Of a stretch of DNA of 64,000 nt, positions 22,370 through 33,518 are shown piece after piece. Under the pieces are notes generated by a model. It searched no databases and had not been told where the DNA came from. It saw only the letters and a program-made list of their open reading frames with translations. Source of the DNA: Bidens hawaiensis (taxonomy: Eukaryota; Streptophyta; Magnoliopsida; Asterales; Asteraceae); NCBI GenBank assembly GCA_021521415.1, contig JAIQDT010003791.1, forward strand, positions 145,034 to 209,033. Reading direction: 5' to 3'. Position 1 is the first letter of the stretch; each line of letters starts with the position of its first letter. Both the position numbers and the translations under genes were made by a program.

Positions 22370-25300
22370 ATGCCTCCGCTATCTCGCCGATTTCAGAGAA
22401 GAGAAGCCTCGCGCATGCGTAGACAGCAACGTTCCCAGGAAATGGCCGCCGCAATAGCCCAAGCCTTGAGCCAAAACAATACCAATACCTCCAGTTATAA
22501 CATTAAATCCTTCAACGCGGGTAACCCTCCAAAGTTCACAGGTCTCGAAGGAGCCACCGTGATGCTCCAGTGGCTCGAGAAGATAGAAAACACTTTCCTT
22601 CACACCCAATGCCCCTCAGAAAGACGAACCCTATATGCTTCCAGTGTCCTGGAATCCAGAGCGCTTACATGGTGGAATGGAGTAGCCCATGCGCGTGGCG
22701 CAGAAGCTGCTTCTAGCATGACATGGGAGGAATTCAAGGAAATTCTTACGCGAGAATTCTGCCCTCCCAACGAAATTAAGCGCCTGGAGGAAGAATTCTG
22801 GAACTTGAAGCAATACAGCGGTGAAGCGCGCGAGTACGCGACGCGCTTCCACGAGCTAAGCTTACTGGTCCCTCACCTTGTTACCCCTTCACGCCGAGCA
22901 ATCGAGAAATTCCTTGGGGGTCTCCCCATGGAAATTCAAGATTCTGTATGGGCCAGAAACCCAGTTACCCTCTCTGACGCCATTGAGTTGGCCGCTGTGC
23001 TCAGCGACAACCATGTCAGAGCAGGAACCCTGTTCCTGCGGGGATCTGAGAAGACCAAACCCACCAAAACTGCCCCTGAACCCGCAGAAACCAAACCTGA
23101 ACCCTCAAACCGTAACAACCTCAAGCGCAGGCGCAAGGCCTATGCGCTTACCAACCCGCCCATTGTCCAGCAACCCGCATACCAACCCCCAGTTTACGCG
23201 CCTAACCCTCTGTCAGCCTACCCAACTCCCCCTGTAGTTCACAACTATGCCCTAACCAATCCAGCACTCCCTGCCCCGCCTCCTAAGAAACCTTACACAG
23301 GAAACCATCCCTTTTGCCCAACCTGTAGATTTCACCACCCAACCCAAACCCCGTGTCGACTTTGTAACCGATGTGGCCGTACTGGTCACACTGCTGAGAA
23401 CTGTAGAGTCCTTCTCGCCAATCCGATTGCGCCAACACCACCAGTCTACCCGCAGAACCCACAACCAACCTACCAAAACCCACGACCCAGATCGTGCTTT
23501 AACTGCGGTGATCCCAGTCATTTCCGGAACGCGTGCCCGAGACTGCAAGTGCAAATCACACAAGCGAATCCGGTGAACCAGATTTCGAACCAAGTGACGC
23601 GTGGACGAGCTTTTAACATAACCGCGCACCAAGCGCAAGCGAATAATGACGTAGTTAATGGTACATTTTTACTTAACGGATTTTATGCTTCTGTACTTTT
23701 TGATACTGGCGCCGATCGAAGCTTTATCTCTCGCGCCTTCGAGCAGAAGCTTGCGCGACCGCGCAACGATTTAAAAGAAGATTTTTCAGTTGAATTGGCT
23801 AACGGTGAAACTGTTTTAATTAACTCGGTGATTAAAGATTGTACGCTTAATCTTAACGAAAACGATTTTCTGATCGACCTCATCCCTATGCCTCTTGGAA
23901 GCTTTGATGTTATTATTGGTATGGACTGGCTCTCGAAGAATCGCGCCGAAGTTAATTGCGCCAAGAAGTTGATTCGCATTCCTCGAGAAAATGGTGACCT
24001 TCACATCTACGGCGAAAAACCCTCCAGTGGTCTTAAACTTATGTCTTGCGCCGAAGCCCAAAGACTCTTGCGGAAGAAGTGTATTGCATTTCTAGCCCAT
24101 GTGGTTAATCCTGCTGAAGAAAGGAAGCTTCGCGATATCCCTGTTGTGCGTGATTTCCCTGAAGTTTTTCCTGATGATCTTCCTGGTATCCCTCCCGCTC
24201 GTGAAGTCGAGTTTCGTATTGATCTTGTCCCTGGCGCTTCCCCCGTGGCTAAATCTCCTTATCGTCTTGCACCCGCTGAGATGCAAGAATTGGCAAGCCA
24301 ACTTCAAGAGTTGACTGCTAAAGGATTCATTCGCCCTAGCTCTTCGCCCTGGGGTGCTCCGGTGTTGTTCGTTAAAAAGAAAGATGGATCGTTACGCATG
24401 TGTATTGATTACCGCGAGTTGAACAAACTCACCATTAAAAACCGGTATCCCTTACCGCGTATTGACGACCTCTTTGATCAACTCCAAGGTGCCTCTTGTT
24501 TCTCGAAGATTGATCTCCGCTCTGGCTATCATCAGTTGCGCATCCGCGATGAAGATGTTCCGAAAACTGCTTTTCGAACTCGTTATGGCCATTTTGAATT
24601 CTTGGTCATGTCCTTCGGTCTAACCAACACACCCGCCGTTTTCATGGATCTTATGAATCGGGTGTGTAGGCCTTTCTTGGATAAATTCGTGATCGTGTTT
24701 ATCGATGATGTTCTGGTGTATTCTAAGACCAAGGCCGAGCACGAGCAACATCTTCGGTTGGTGTTGCAAAAGCTCCGAACCGAGCAGCTCTATGCTAAGC
24801 TTTCCAAGTGTGAATTTTGGTCGGGTGAAGTACAGTTTCTTGGCCATGTTGTTAACAAGATGGGTATTCATGTTGACCCATCCAAAATTGAAGCAATCAA
24901 GAACTGGATTACGCCATCCTCTCCTTCTGAGATCCGTTCCTTTCTGGGCTTAGCTGGTTATTACCGGCGCTTCATTTCGAACTTCTCGAAGATCGCTTTG
25001 CCTTTAACAGCTCTGACGCACAAAGGTAAACCGTATATTTGGGGCTCGAAGCAAGAAGAAGCCTTTCTAACGCTCAAGCGTTTGTTGTGTGAAGCTCCTG
25101 TTCTTGCACTACCTGAGGGTAATGATGATTTTGTCGTGTATTGCGATGCATCCAACCAAGGTCTCGGTTGTGTTCTTATGCAACGAGGCAAGGTTATCGC
25201 TTACGCATCAAGGCAACTTAAGGTTCACGAGAAGAATTATACAACTCACGACCTCGAACTTGGTGCAGTTGTTTTTGCCTTGAAGATCTGGAGACACTAC

Positions 25301-26986
25301 CTTTATGGTACTAAGTGTATCCTCTACACTGACCATAAAAGCCTTCAGCATATCTTTGATCAAAAGGAACTTAACATGAGACAACGCCGATGGAACGAAC
25401 TCATCAGCGATTACGATTGTGAGATCCGGTATCATCCTGGTAAGGCTAATGTGGTAGCCGATGCGCTCAGCCGAAAACCCTGCCAGCTTAACTGTATTTT
25501 GCCGCGCACGCATCTTCACTTCGCGCCGATTCAAAGCAACCTTGAATCGCGTATTCGTGACGCGCAGCGCGCATCCATCAGTAATGGTAATCTTCGCGCC
25601 GAGTTAGCGTGTGGCGCGGAAGCACTCTTTGTCCCTAATCTGAGTGGAATTCTCTGCTATCTTAATCGCATCTGGATTCCCTTTGATGAGAATCTTCGCG
25701 CTGATATCCTGTGTGAAGCGCACAAATCTCGGTATTCTATTCATCCCGGCGCTGATAAGATGTACAAGGATTTGCGCATTACTTATTGGTGGCCCGGTAT
25801 GAAAAAGGATATTGCTGTGTTCGTAGCTAAATGTCTGACTTGTTCTAAAGTGAAAGCTGAACACCAACGCCCATCTGGTTTGCTCGAACAACCAGAAATT
25901 CCTACGTGGAAATGGGAATGTGTAGCGATGGACTTTATTACCAAGTTACCTTTGACAGCAAGCAAACATGATAGCATTTGGGTAATAGTGGATCGATTGA
26001 CTAAGTCTGCTCACTTCCTGCCCATTCGTGAAAACTACCGTGTTGAGCAACTCGCGCAGCTTTATGTCAAGGATATTGTCTGCCGCCATGGTACTCCTTT
26101 GAGCATCATATCCGATCGCGATGGCCGTTTTATATCTCGCTTTTGGAAATCTCTCCAATCTGCGCTAGGAACTCGCTTGGACATGAGTACGGCATATCAT
26201 CCTCAGACTGACGGTCAGTCTGAGCGAACTATTCAAACTCTTGAGGATATGCTCCGATCTTGTGTTCTTGATTTTGGAGGTAATTGGGATTCGCACCTGC
26301 CTTTGATCGAGTTCTCTTATAATAACAGCTATCATTCCAGTATTGGTATGGCCCCATTTGAAGCACTTTACGGTCGTAAGTGCCGCTCCCCGATCTGTTG
26401 GAGCGAAGTGGGTGAAACTCAAATCACAGGACCCGAACTTGTTCAAGAGACAACCGATAAAATCGCCAAGATCCGTGATCATCTGCTGACTGCCCGAAGC
26501 CGACAGAAGAGTTACGCAGATCGTAGGCGAAAGCCTCTCGAATTTCAAGTTGGTGATCTTGTTCTCCTCAAGGTGTCGCCTTGGAAAGGTGTTGTCCGCT
26601 TTGGGAAGAAGGGTAAGCTTGCTCCTCGTTATGTTGGTCCATTCAAGATTCTCGCGCGTGTGGGAAAAGTTGCCTACAGACTTGACCTGCCGCCCGCGCT
26701 CAGTAATGTGCATCCAACGTTCCATGTATCCAATCTCAAGAAGTGTTTAGCTGACGAGAACCTACACATTCCACTTGATGAAGTTCAAATTGATGAATCT
26801 ATGCATTTCGTTGAGAAGCCTGTTGAGTTTATGGATCGCGAGGTTAAGCAAACCAAGCGCAGTCGTATCCCTATCGTGAAAGTTCGTTGGGAGTCCAAGC
26901 GCGGAGCCGAGTTTACATGGGAAAGGGAAGATCAAATGAAGATCAAGTACCCGCACCTGTTCTCTGCGCAACCTACTTCGAGATAA
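22370..26986 (+). CDS. Chromovirus gag-pol polyprotein
   Basis: A single 1538-aa ORF starting [12 protein letters not shown]. Order: gag with the capsid-like core; two CX2CX4HX4C zinc knuckles ([14 protein letters not shown] and [14 protein letters not shown]); aspartic protease DTGADRS (D445); reverse transcriptase with FIDDVL (D779, D780); RNase H (CDAS, D926); integrase with HHCC zinc finger and catalytic D1188, D1249, E1285 (a D-35-E spacing); and a C-terminal chromodomain-like segment ([17 protein letters not shown]). The polyprotein would be cut by its own protease. All key residues are present and there is no internal stop, so the element may be competent. The start is the first ATG after the hairpin array. 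Confidence 0.95.
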   Translation: MPPLSRRFQRREASRMRRQQRSQEMAAAIAQALSQNNTNTSSYNIKSFNAGNPPKFTGLEGATVMLQWLEKIENTFLHTQCPSERRTLYASSVLESRALTWWNGVAHARGAEAASSMTWEEFKEILTREFCPPNEIKRLEEEFWNLKQYSGEAREYATRFHELSLLVPHLVTPSRRAIEKFLGGLPMEIQDSVWARNPVTLSDAIELAAVLSDNHVRAGTLFLRGSEKTKPTKTAPEPAETKPEPSNRNNLKRRRKAYALTNPPIVQQPAYQPPVYAPNPLSAYPTPPVVHNYALTNPALPAPPPKKPYTGNHPFCPTCRFHHPTQTPCRLCNRCGRTGHTAENCRVLLANPIAPTPPVYPQNPQPTYQNPRPRSCFNCGDPSHFRNACPRLQVQITQANPVNQISNQVTRGRAFNITAHQAQANNDVVNGTFLLNGFYASVLFDTGADRSFISRAFEQKLARPRNDLKEDFSVELANGETVLINSVIKDCTLNLNENDFLIDLIPMPLGSFDVIIGMDWLSKNRAEVNCAKKLIRIPRENGDLHIYGEKPSSGLKLMSCAEAQRLLRKKCIAFLAHVVNPAEERKLRDIPVVRDFPEVFPDDLPGIPPAREVEFRIDLVPGASPVAKSPYRLAPAEMQELASQLQELTAKGFIRPSSSPWGAPVLFVKKKDGSLRMCIDYRELNKLTIKNRYPLPRIDDLFDQLQGASCFSKIDLRSGYHQLRIRDEDVPKTAFRTRYGHFEFLVMSFGLTNTPAVFMDLMNRVCRPFLDKFVIVFIDDVLVYSKTKAEHEQHLRLVLQKLRTEQLYAKLSKCEFWSGEVQFLGHVVNKMGIHVDPSKIEAIKNWITPSSPSEIRSFLGLAGYYRRFISNFSKIALPLTALTHKGKPYIWGSKQEEAFLTLKRLLCEAPVLALPEGNDDFVVYCDASNQGLGCVLMQRGKVIAYASRQLKVHEKNYTTHDLELGAVVFALKIWRHYLYGTKCILYTDHKSLQHIFDQKELNMRQRRWNELISDYDCEIRYHPGKANVVADALSRKPCQLNCILPRTHLHFAPIQSNLESRIRDAQRASISNGNLRAELACGAEALFVPNLSGILCYLNRIWIPFDENLRADILCEAHKSRYSIHPGADKMYKDLRITYWWPGMKKDIAVFVAKCLTCSKVKAEHQRPSGLLEQPEIPTWKWECVAMDFITKLPLTASKHDSIWVIVDRLTKSAHFLPIRENYRVEQLAQLYVKDIVCRHGTPLSIISDRDGRFISRFWKSLQSALGTRLDMSTAYHPQTDGQSERTIQTLEDMLRSCVLDFGGNWDSHLPLIEFSYNNSYHSSIGMAPFEALYGRKCRSPICWSEVGETQITGPELVQETTDKIAKIRDHLLTARSRQKSYADRRRKPLEFQVGDLVLLKVSPWKGVVRFGKKGKLAPRYVGPFKILARVGKVAYRLDLPPALSNVHPTFHVSNLKKCLADENLHIPLDEVQIDESMHFVEKPVEFMDREVKQTKRSRIPIVKVRWESKRGAEFTWEREDQMKIKYPHLFSAQPTSR

Positions 26987-27003
26987 ATTTCGGGACGAAA
27001 TTT
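26985..27003 (+). other. Conserved stop-codon hairpin
   Basis: AAATTTCG-GGA-CGAAATTT is a perfect 8-bp inverted repeat with a 3-base loop that overlaps the stop codon TAA (26984-26986) and ends just before the polypurine tract. Similar AATTTCG..CGAAATT words precede the 3' LTR in many plant chromoviruses, to my knowledge. Confidence 0.75.
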
Positions 27004-27006
27004 CTT

Positions 27007-27020
27007 AAAGTAGGGGAGAC
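27007..27020 (+). other. Polypurine tract of the chromovirus
   Basis: AAAGTAGGGGAGAC directly precedes the 3' LTR start TGTGACATC at 27021. Confidence 0.85.
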
Positions 27021-28960
27021 TGTGACATCTGCCCTGATCCGACCCGACCCAGGTACCCGTTTCCCTTATCCGATCTCTTTCTTTTATGATTTAATATTTA
27101 TTTATACTTATATTTTACTTTTAATAATAATATATATTTTCCTTCCCGCCTTTTTCTCTCTCTTTCTTTCCGCCGTCCCCTCCCCCTTCCTTCTCTCTTT
27201 CCGCCTTCTTTTCCCTCTTGTCGCCGTCCCGCCCTTAAGCCTTGTTTCCTCTTTTTCTTCTAACTCTTTGCTTGTCCTTTGGTTCTTCCCGCCTAAGGAT
27301 GTCTGCAGCTCCACGCGCCAGACTCCTTACATAGGAAGCCTGCGTGAAGACATCTTGTTCCTGCGATGCGTGAAGAGAACTCTTCTCGCAGCGCGCTAAG
27401 AATGCATGTTCTTCCCGCAATGCGCTAAGAATGTATGTTCTTCCCGCGATGCGCTTAGAATTCTTGTTCTTCACGCAGCACGCGAAGGATTTGTGATTCT
27501 TCCCGCAGTGCGCTAAGGATTGTTGTGCCAGCCTTCGCGCTCGCGCACTCAGCCTTCCCGCGCTTAACCCTTTGAGTTTTTCTTCTGTTTAATCTAGCCG
27601 TTTGCTTTTGTGTTGTCTTATCTTTTGTGTTGTTGACCTAATCTGCTTTATGTCTGAATAGTTACTTTCGGCGCAGCATGCGCACCAACCCCATTGGTTG
27701 GCAGATAAAGTGACTGACATTATCTTTTGAGATCTGCTTTTGCCATGCTTGACCAGTACCTTTATCTGACCTGCCCATGCCTTTTTACTGTTCGCTGTCA
27801 GCTTTATCTTGCCCTCTGCAGCTGCCATATCTTTTGATATCTTTACTTTTCAGAACTTTTTACCGTTGATATCTTTTCTTTTACTTTTTGAAATCTTTTC
27901 CCCTTTTTCTAGGGTTTATGTCTCCTAGGGTTTTCCTATAAATAATAATAATATTTTCATAACACATCACACACAAACACTTAATCTCTCTTATTATCTC
28001 TTCCTCCCTTTTTGCTCTCTGCCGTTGTCCTCCTGCCGTCTCCTCTCTTGCCTCCGTCTTCCTCCCTGTTCTTCCCTGCTTTTCCGGTAATATATATATA
28101 TTATATAATAATTTACTTATTAATTATGCTAACTTATTATCTAGACTTAAAACAGATCATTAAAACAACAATCTTATTTATAGGTTAACTTGTGCTTGTT
28201 TAAAGTTGGTTCTTGCTTTATCTTACACCGCATCGTTTATCAAGTGAGTTATCTCGTATCTAATCCCTTTTTATTTTAAATGCTTTGGGATGTTCATGTG
28301 TTCATACAAAACTTGAGTCTTAAACTGTTTATGAACTTTAGTCGCGCAGTATCCCATGTGTTGAGGACGTAGACTTGGCTGTTTATTTGTATGTGTGGAT
28401 CATTAACCGTATTGACGGTCTATTCCGCAGTTTTCATGGTACCATTAGATGAACACGGGAGAACTATCGTTTATGATTTTCTCTTTTGTATACACATGCA
28501 CAGTTAGTCTTGTTTGTGAGCTCAATTGTGAGCACTGGCAGTCTTGTCTCTTAGAGTTGGTCCCGATCAGATTACACCCTTGTTGAAAACCAGACATACA
28601 CATGTTGCGCGCAGATTTATTGTTATGTATTGTATTAAACTTGATTTCTCACCAACACGCAAGTGTTTGACGTTTATTTTAACACATGTTCAGGTTTGCA
28701 GTAGCTGTTTTGGAGCTTGTGGACACGTAGGACGTTTTTACTTTTGGACCTAGAATTAAAATGTATCAAGACAAGTTAATGTTGTTTGAATGTTATAATT
28801 TATAATATATTGATTTATGTTTGATTTATGTTCTTTATTTTCCCCGCTGCGCGTGCGCGATAAAATGTGTATTAATAAATATTGACACCAATAGTGTCAC
28901 GAGTAATGAAACAATATGTGGCGCCCCGATGTATAATCCGCCTTTGGTCGGGGTGTTACA
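27021..28960 (+). repeat. 3' LTR of the chromovirus
   Basis: A 1940-bp repeat of 19777-21716 at an offset of 7244 bp. A single G/A difference was found. The TATA box copy is at 27937-27944. Confidence 0.95.
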
Positions 28961-28965
28961 GGGAG

Positions 28966-29751
28966 GAGGCATATACTAAGAAAAAAATATACAGCATTTT
29001 TCGTATCGTTTTTATAAAGACATTATACTATTATTCTTTAAATATATTTTATAAAAAAATGAAGAAACCAGCTAGAAAATTATAAAAGAAGACCATGAAA
29101 TAAAAAAAAATGTCAGAGTATGTATTATGTCAAATAAAATTGTTAAATGAATTGAAAGTATGAAAGTAGAGGTGGGGTATATTTAACCTAGTCTTAAGGA
29201 GCATATAAGGTTTAAAGGGTGTAACAATGAATGCTTCAAAATTTAATTATATGAACAATTTTAAATGTTCTATAAAACACCAACTTTGTTCTATAATTAC
29301 ATTAAAAGTTGGGACTGCCAGCAGCTAATTTATTAATTGGGACCGGTGGTGACCAAAAGACGTTAGCTGAGATTAATAAAAACCAACTAAATTCAAAGGC
29401 ATTCATTGTTACAATTTTCACAAAAGGAAGTTATCACCAATAATAATAGAAAAAGAAGGTTATTACTATGTCAAAGATAAATATTCTTTGAAATATTTGT
29501 AGAAATTTATTTATGTCCCATTTCTAATACTTTGAAATAAACGCACATATTTACCAACTTTAGTTCATTCCTAACTGGAAAATAGTGTGAATGCATGCTA
29601 CACTTCTTATTAACCATGTACATTCTAAAAATTCCTTAAGAATTCATTAAATTTTGCAACAAGATAATGTTTTTGGTTCTTTTTAATCGTTATTTTATAC
29701 AACAGGAAGTCAACACGTTTATATGAAACAATTAACTGCCTAAAATTCTAG
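28966..29751. other. Upstream region of EC1-like copy 2
   Basis: AT-rich. The part from about 29575 matches, in inverted orientation, the upstream region of copy 1 at ~19330-19515 (blocks AATAGTGTGAA, CTTAAGAATTCATTA, CTTTTTAATCGTTATTTT, GTCAACACGTTTAT). No ORF is supported. Confidence 0.65.
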
Positions 29752-29759
29752 TATAAATA
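29752..29759 (+). promoter_or_regulatory. TATA box of EC1-like copy 2
   Basis: TATAAATA lies 52 bp upstream of the ATG at 29804 and is embedded in promoter sequence homologous to that of copy 1. Confidence 0.7.
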
Positions 29760-29803
29760 AATCAACCACCACATATTCAAACCATAACATCTCAACACAC
29801 AAC

Positions 29804-30196
29804 ATGACTTGTCACTCTAGGGTTCTATTTCTTACAATTTGCTTGGTGTCTTTAGTTTCACTCGGGCTAGCCCAGGGACCACCGATTCCTCCTATGCCAT
29901 CGAACGGTGGTTTAGAGTGTTGGGTGGCGTCTTTTGACCTATCAAAGTGCGTTGGGGAACTTTATAGGGCGTCACAAGGCAGACCAATTGAGTTAACTAT
30001 ATGGCCGGATTGTTGCAAAGCCGCTGAAAGCGTAAGTGCTGGATGTTGGCCGAAAGTCTTTCCTTTGTATCCATTGTTCCCTCAACTTCTCAAAATGTAT
30101 TGTCCTATTTTCGCGTTACCACCTCCTCCACCGGTGACAACAAATGCTGAGGGGTCGTTAACCAATTATGATACGCTAGTTATGAGGGAGAATTAA
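29804..30196 (+). CDS. EC1-like (ECA1/prolamin-like) secreted cysteine-rich protein, copy 2
   Basis: A 130-aa protein: a signal peptide (MTCHSRVLFLTICLVSL, cleavage near GLAQG), then the six-cysteine prolamin-like domain (ECW, SKC, PDCC, GCWP, YCP) and a Pro-rich stretch. It is closely related to copy 1 across the domain but has its own tail (LTNYDTLVMREN). Single exon, intact. The pair is head to head, now 10.5 kb apart because of the chromovirus, originally about 1.35 kb. A role in gamete interaction is inferred only from family membership; other ECA1-family members act elsewhere in reproductive tissue. Confidence 0.86.
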   Translation: MTCHSRVLFLTICLVSLVSLGLAQGPPIPPMPSNGGLECWVASFDLSKCVGELYRASQGRPIELTIWPDCCKAAESVSAGCWPKVFPLYPLFPQLLKMYCPIFALPPPPPVTTNAEGSLTNYDTLVMREN

Positions 30197-33100
30197 TTGA
30201 ATAACCAATTATAATGTCTTGTTAACATATCTGGTTTATGAAATTAAATATCTTATTTGCTTTTACCTTGCTAGAAATATGTTTTGGTTTACCTTTCTCT
30301 ATATGGTTCAAATAATAATTATAATCTTAATGACATTTCCATATGTTAAAATTTTGTTCAAATGAGGTTATTTATATGTAAGAAAAACATGTGTTGTAGT
30401 TAAGAGGTTAGTATGAACATTTTACATGTAACTACTAACTATATATACAATATTAACTTAGAAATCTGTAGAGAACTCAAATAAGAGTCTCCAGTGGTGT
30501 AGACAGCTTTTGGGGAACGGATTCGGCCGAACCCGCACAAATTTCTTTTTAGTGTTATGTATTCATGTATTTTGGCATCGCATACGTAGAAATTTCGGCA
30601 CCAAACCCTTAGAAATCCCAAACTTAACTGATGGACAATCGGTCGTTCGTCCATCAAAATTTTCTAAACTCGTAGGAAAATTTTCTGGCTACGCCCCTGG
30701 AAATGTCAATATCCATCTCTACCTTTTATTTTAGAAATTTTGTTCTATTTTCATTCTCATTGAACCCCATCTCTATCTCTAAATTTTATATCATAGATTT
30801 TTAAATATTGTTTCTCTACTATTCATAATCTCTATAATTTAAAAACTTTATAAGCATTCCCATTTCACATCACCTTCTAAAAGTGATTTTATCTCTTAAC
30901 TATATATAGAAAAGTCTAGTTCAATTTAAACCAAAATTTACAATGTGGGCTTTAAATCATAATGGGCTTAAAGTTGCTACTTTAGGGTCAAGCCCATTAC
31001 ATTGAATCAAACGAACATCTATATTAACAAGAGATTTATTCACAAGATTTAATGTATCTTTCTTCTTTTTGAATACCGACACCGAAAGAATCCCATGACA
31101 AGAGTAGGAAATATTCAAGTAATGGTCATAGTCTTTCAATACGCGTGTAAAAAAGCAAACTCTTTAAGAAACTACTTGAGATCGGTTTATTAAAAACTTG
31201 AATCAAGCTGGGTTAAACAAACTCAAGCTTGAGCCCGAAATCAAGCATAAGTTTAAGCTTCTTTATTAAACGAGCTAGAGCCCGAGACCGAGTCTTATAT
31301 ACCAAGCTTAATCAAACTTGTAAACCTAGCTTTGCTATTTATACAAAAATAATAACTTATATTTAATATAACAAATAAACATTCACATAATAAAAATTAT
31401 TGATAGAGATCATGCCCCCCCCCCCCCCACCCCACCCCACACAGTCATGAGCCGTGCTAGTGCTTAGGAAAAAGAGTTGTAGATGGTCAGAGCATGAGCT
31501 CAATCCCTCTTATGTTAAACAAGTTTAGTTCAAACTCTATCAACTTATCAAGCTAAGTGAGTTGACATCAAATTTAACAAGTTCATACTCAACTCGACTC
31601 ATTAAACCTAGAATCCACCAACTTGCATAATGCTTAAAAGAATCAAAAGAAACAAGTGGGTTTCCATAGGTGTGGAAAAGATGGGTAAAAATTACATCAT
31701 CCTATATATTGATTAAAGTTAAAATCGAACATGCTAGCCTAGAACCCCAAGGTTCCGTTCTCGAGAAAAAAATATGGCAAGCTCATCAGTGATACAAATT
31801 AGCCGTTCAAATTAGCTATTAATATTAATTTTGATGGTATGTATGAACACTCCGTCATTAAAATTAATAGAGTAAATTACTGATTTTGTTGTGATGGAAG
31901 TTCATAATCAGTTTATTTTCCCTTGATAAGATTAAGCTACATATTTTTGAAAAACACATTAACTATAGGTACTTTTATATCATAAAGATACCAAAACTCA
32001 TAAGATGTTTTACAGTCTAAAAACAATTTAAATAATCAATTTATTTTTGGTTATGTTTTTTTATGTTGAACTTTCTTAAATTCCAGTTGATGATCATTTT
32101 TTGTTTGCTTCTCGTTGGATTCCATATCAAAATGTCAAATTCATATTAATGAATTTAATACTTTATTGCAGAAAATACTATTGAGAGTGTGACACACACT
32201 CACGTTGGCTATTCATTTTATTTAAATAAAAAATATGAATATGGTTACTCAAAAAAAAAAAAAAAAAGAGATGACATCATGGCAGACTTTAATAATTAGA
32301 GTTAAATTTTTAATTTTATTATTATTAGATAAATTATTTAAGATCATATTATGAATACAAAAGAGTATGATAATACAATGATTTTAAAGATATTATGTGA
32401 TATCACTGTTTATACTTTTAAAAGCTGATAATAAATTAATTTATTTATGAATAAATAATATAACAACCAAAGGAGAGAAGGGTGATTTACGTATCAAATG
32501 ACGTGTTCCTTGAACAGGCAACGGAAGCACACATGCATTCACCCAACTTTTCTTGTCATATGATTTCGCTGCAAATAAATATTAATGTTAATATTAATAA
32601 CTTTGAACCCTTAAAATGATGTTGATTTTGGAAATTATGCTTATTATTATGATAACATTGCGATAAACAGATAGAATATTGAAATTAACAATTAAGTGAT
32701 TAACTAACCAAATGGGTACACGATGAGTCGATGATAACACATATAAAATAATAAATTATATTTATATATGAACCCATAAATTTTAATAGCTCATCATAAA
32801 CAACACATATACAAATAAAATATTTGTAAATGTGCGCACACGAAAAAATACACACACATGAGAAACCTACTCCTAGTACCAACCTGCCTCTAAATTAGGT
32901 TTTTTCACCTATATGTTACATCCATAATAGAGTATGCACCGATGGCGGATGTTTAATTTCCGTGACCATCAATTCTAACAAACACGATAACAACGATATG
33001 CCATATAGACTCTTGTTACCAACTCCGCCTTTTGCCATATTTGAAATATGATGTAATATTTAGGTTTGATTTGGAAATACTCAAAAAGTTTCCACCCAGG

Positions 33101-33518
33101 TGGTGAAGCTACTTATATAAACTGTTAACAATCAGATTACCTATGAATATTCTATCGGTAATGAATCCGGAGAAAAGACTGAAAAACATGAGTGGAAATT
33201 CATTTCAAATTTGTGGAGTTACTTACCCGTGTTCAGCAGGTCATGTATAGTAATGTCATGATTCCAAGATCAGCAAATGTAGTTTTTAAAAGATTGGGTT
33301 TTGCAATTCAAAAATGGTAGCGGCGTAGCTTATTGCCCGCTTGTCTTCTGTTTCGATGTAATCTAAACATTTGATTTAACAATATTGATAGTATTTCAAT
33401 CGGATATATGAAAAAATAAATCTTATCTTCAACATCAACGAATGATCTTCCTTCAGTATTGGACCCATACCGATAAAAGGTATGAAAAGCCTGAGCGAGA
33501 ATTCAAACCCAAATCTTA
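30197..33518. other. AT-rich intergenic DNA
   Basis: No supported gene. It holds one small hAT-like MITE candidate (30492-30699), a C-rich tract (~31414-31440) and an A-run (~32250-32267). The ORFs present are short and lack domains. Confidence 0.6.
30492..30699. mobile_element. Possible hAT-type MITE
   Basis: The ends CAGTGGTGTAGACAGC and (reverse complement of the right end) CAGGGGCGTAGCCAGA match at 12 of 16 bases and begin CAG, as in many hAT elements. The flanking 8-mers AGAGTCTC and GAAATGTC agree only partly, so the target duplication is eroded or the call is wrong. Confidence 0.4.

Larger units (their letters stand above)
19777..28960 (+). mobile_element. Intact Ty3/gypsy chromovirus (Tekay-like)
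   Basis: Complete 9184-bp element: 5' LTR 19777-21716, primer-binding site 21720-21731, leader with a hairpin array, one gag-pol ORF 22370-26986, polypurine tract ~27007-27020, 3' LTR 27021-28960. The target-site duplication GGGAG (19772-19776 and 28961-28965) is exact. The two 1940-bp LTRs differ at one position that I could find (G at 20511 region, A at the matching 27755 region), so insertion was very recent. The C-terminal chromodomain-like segment and the ORF architecture suggest the Tekay clade. Confidence 0.95.

Noticed and set aside
30439..30734. Overlapping ORFs on both strands
   Set aside because: They span the hAT-like MITE and show no protein family features.
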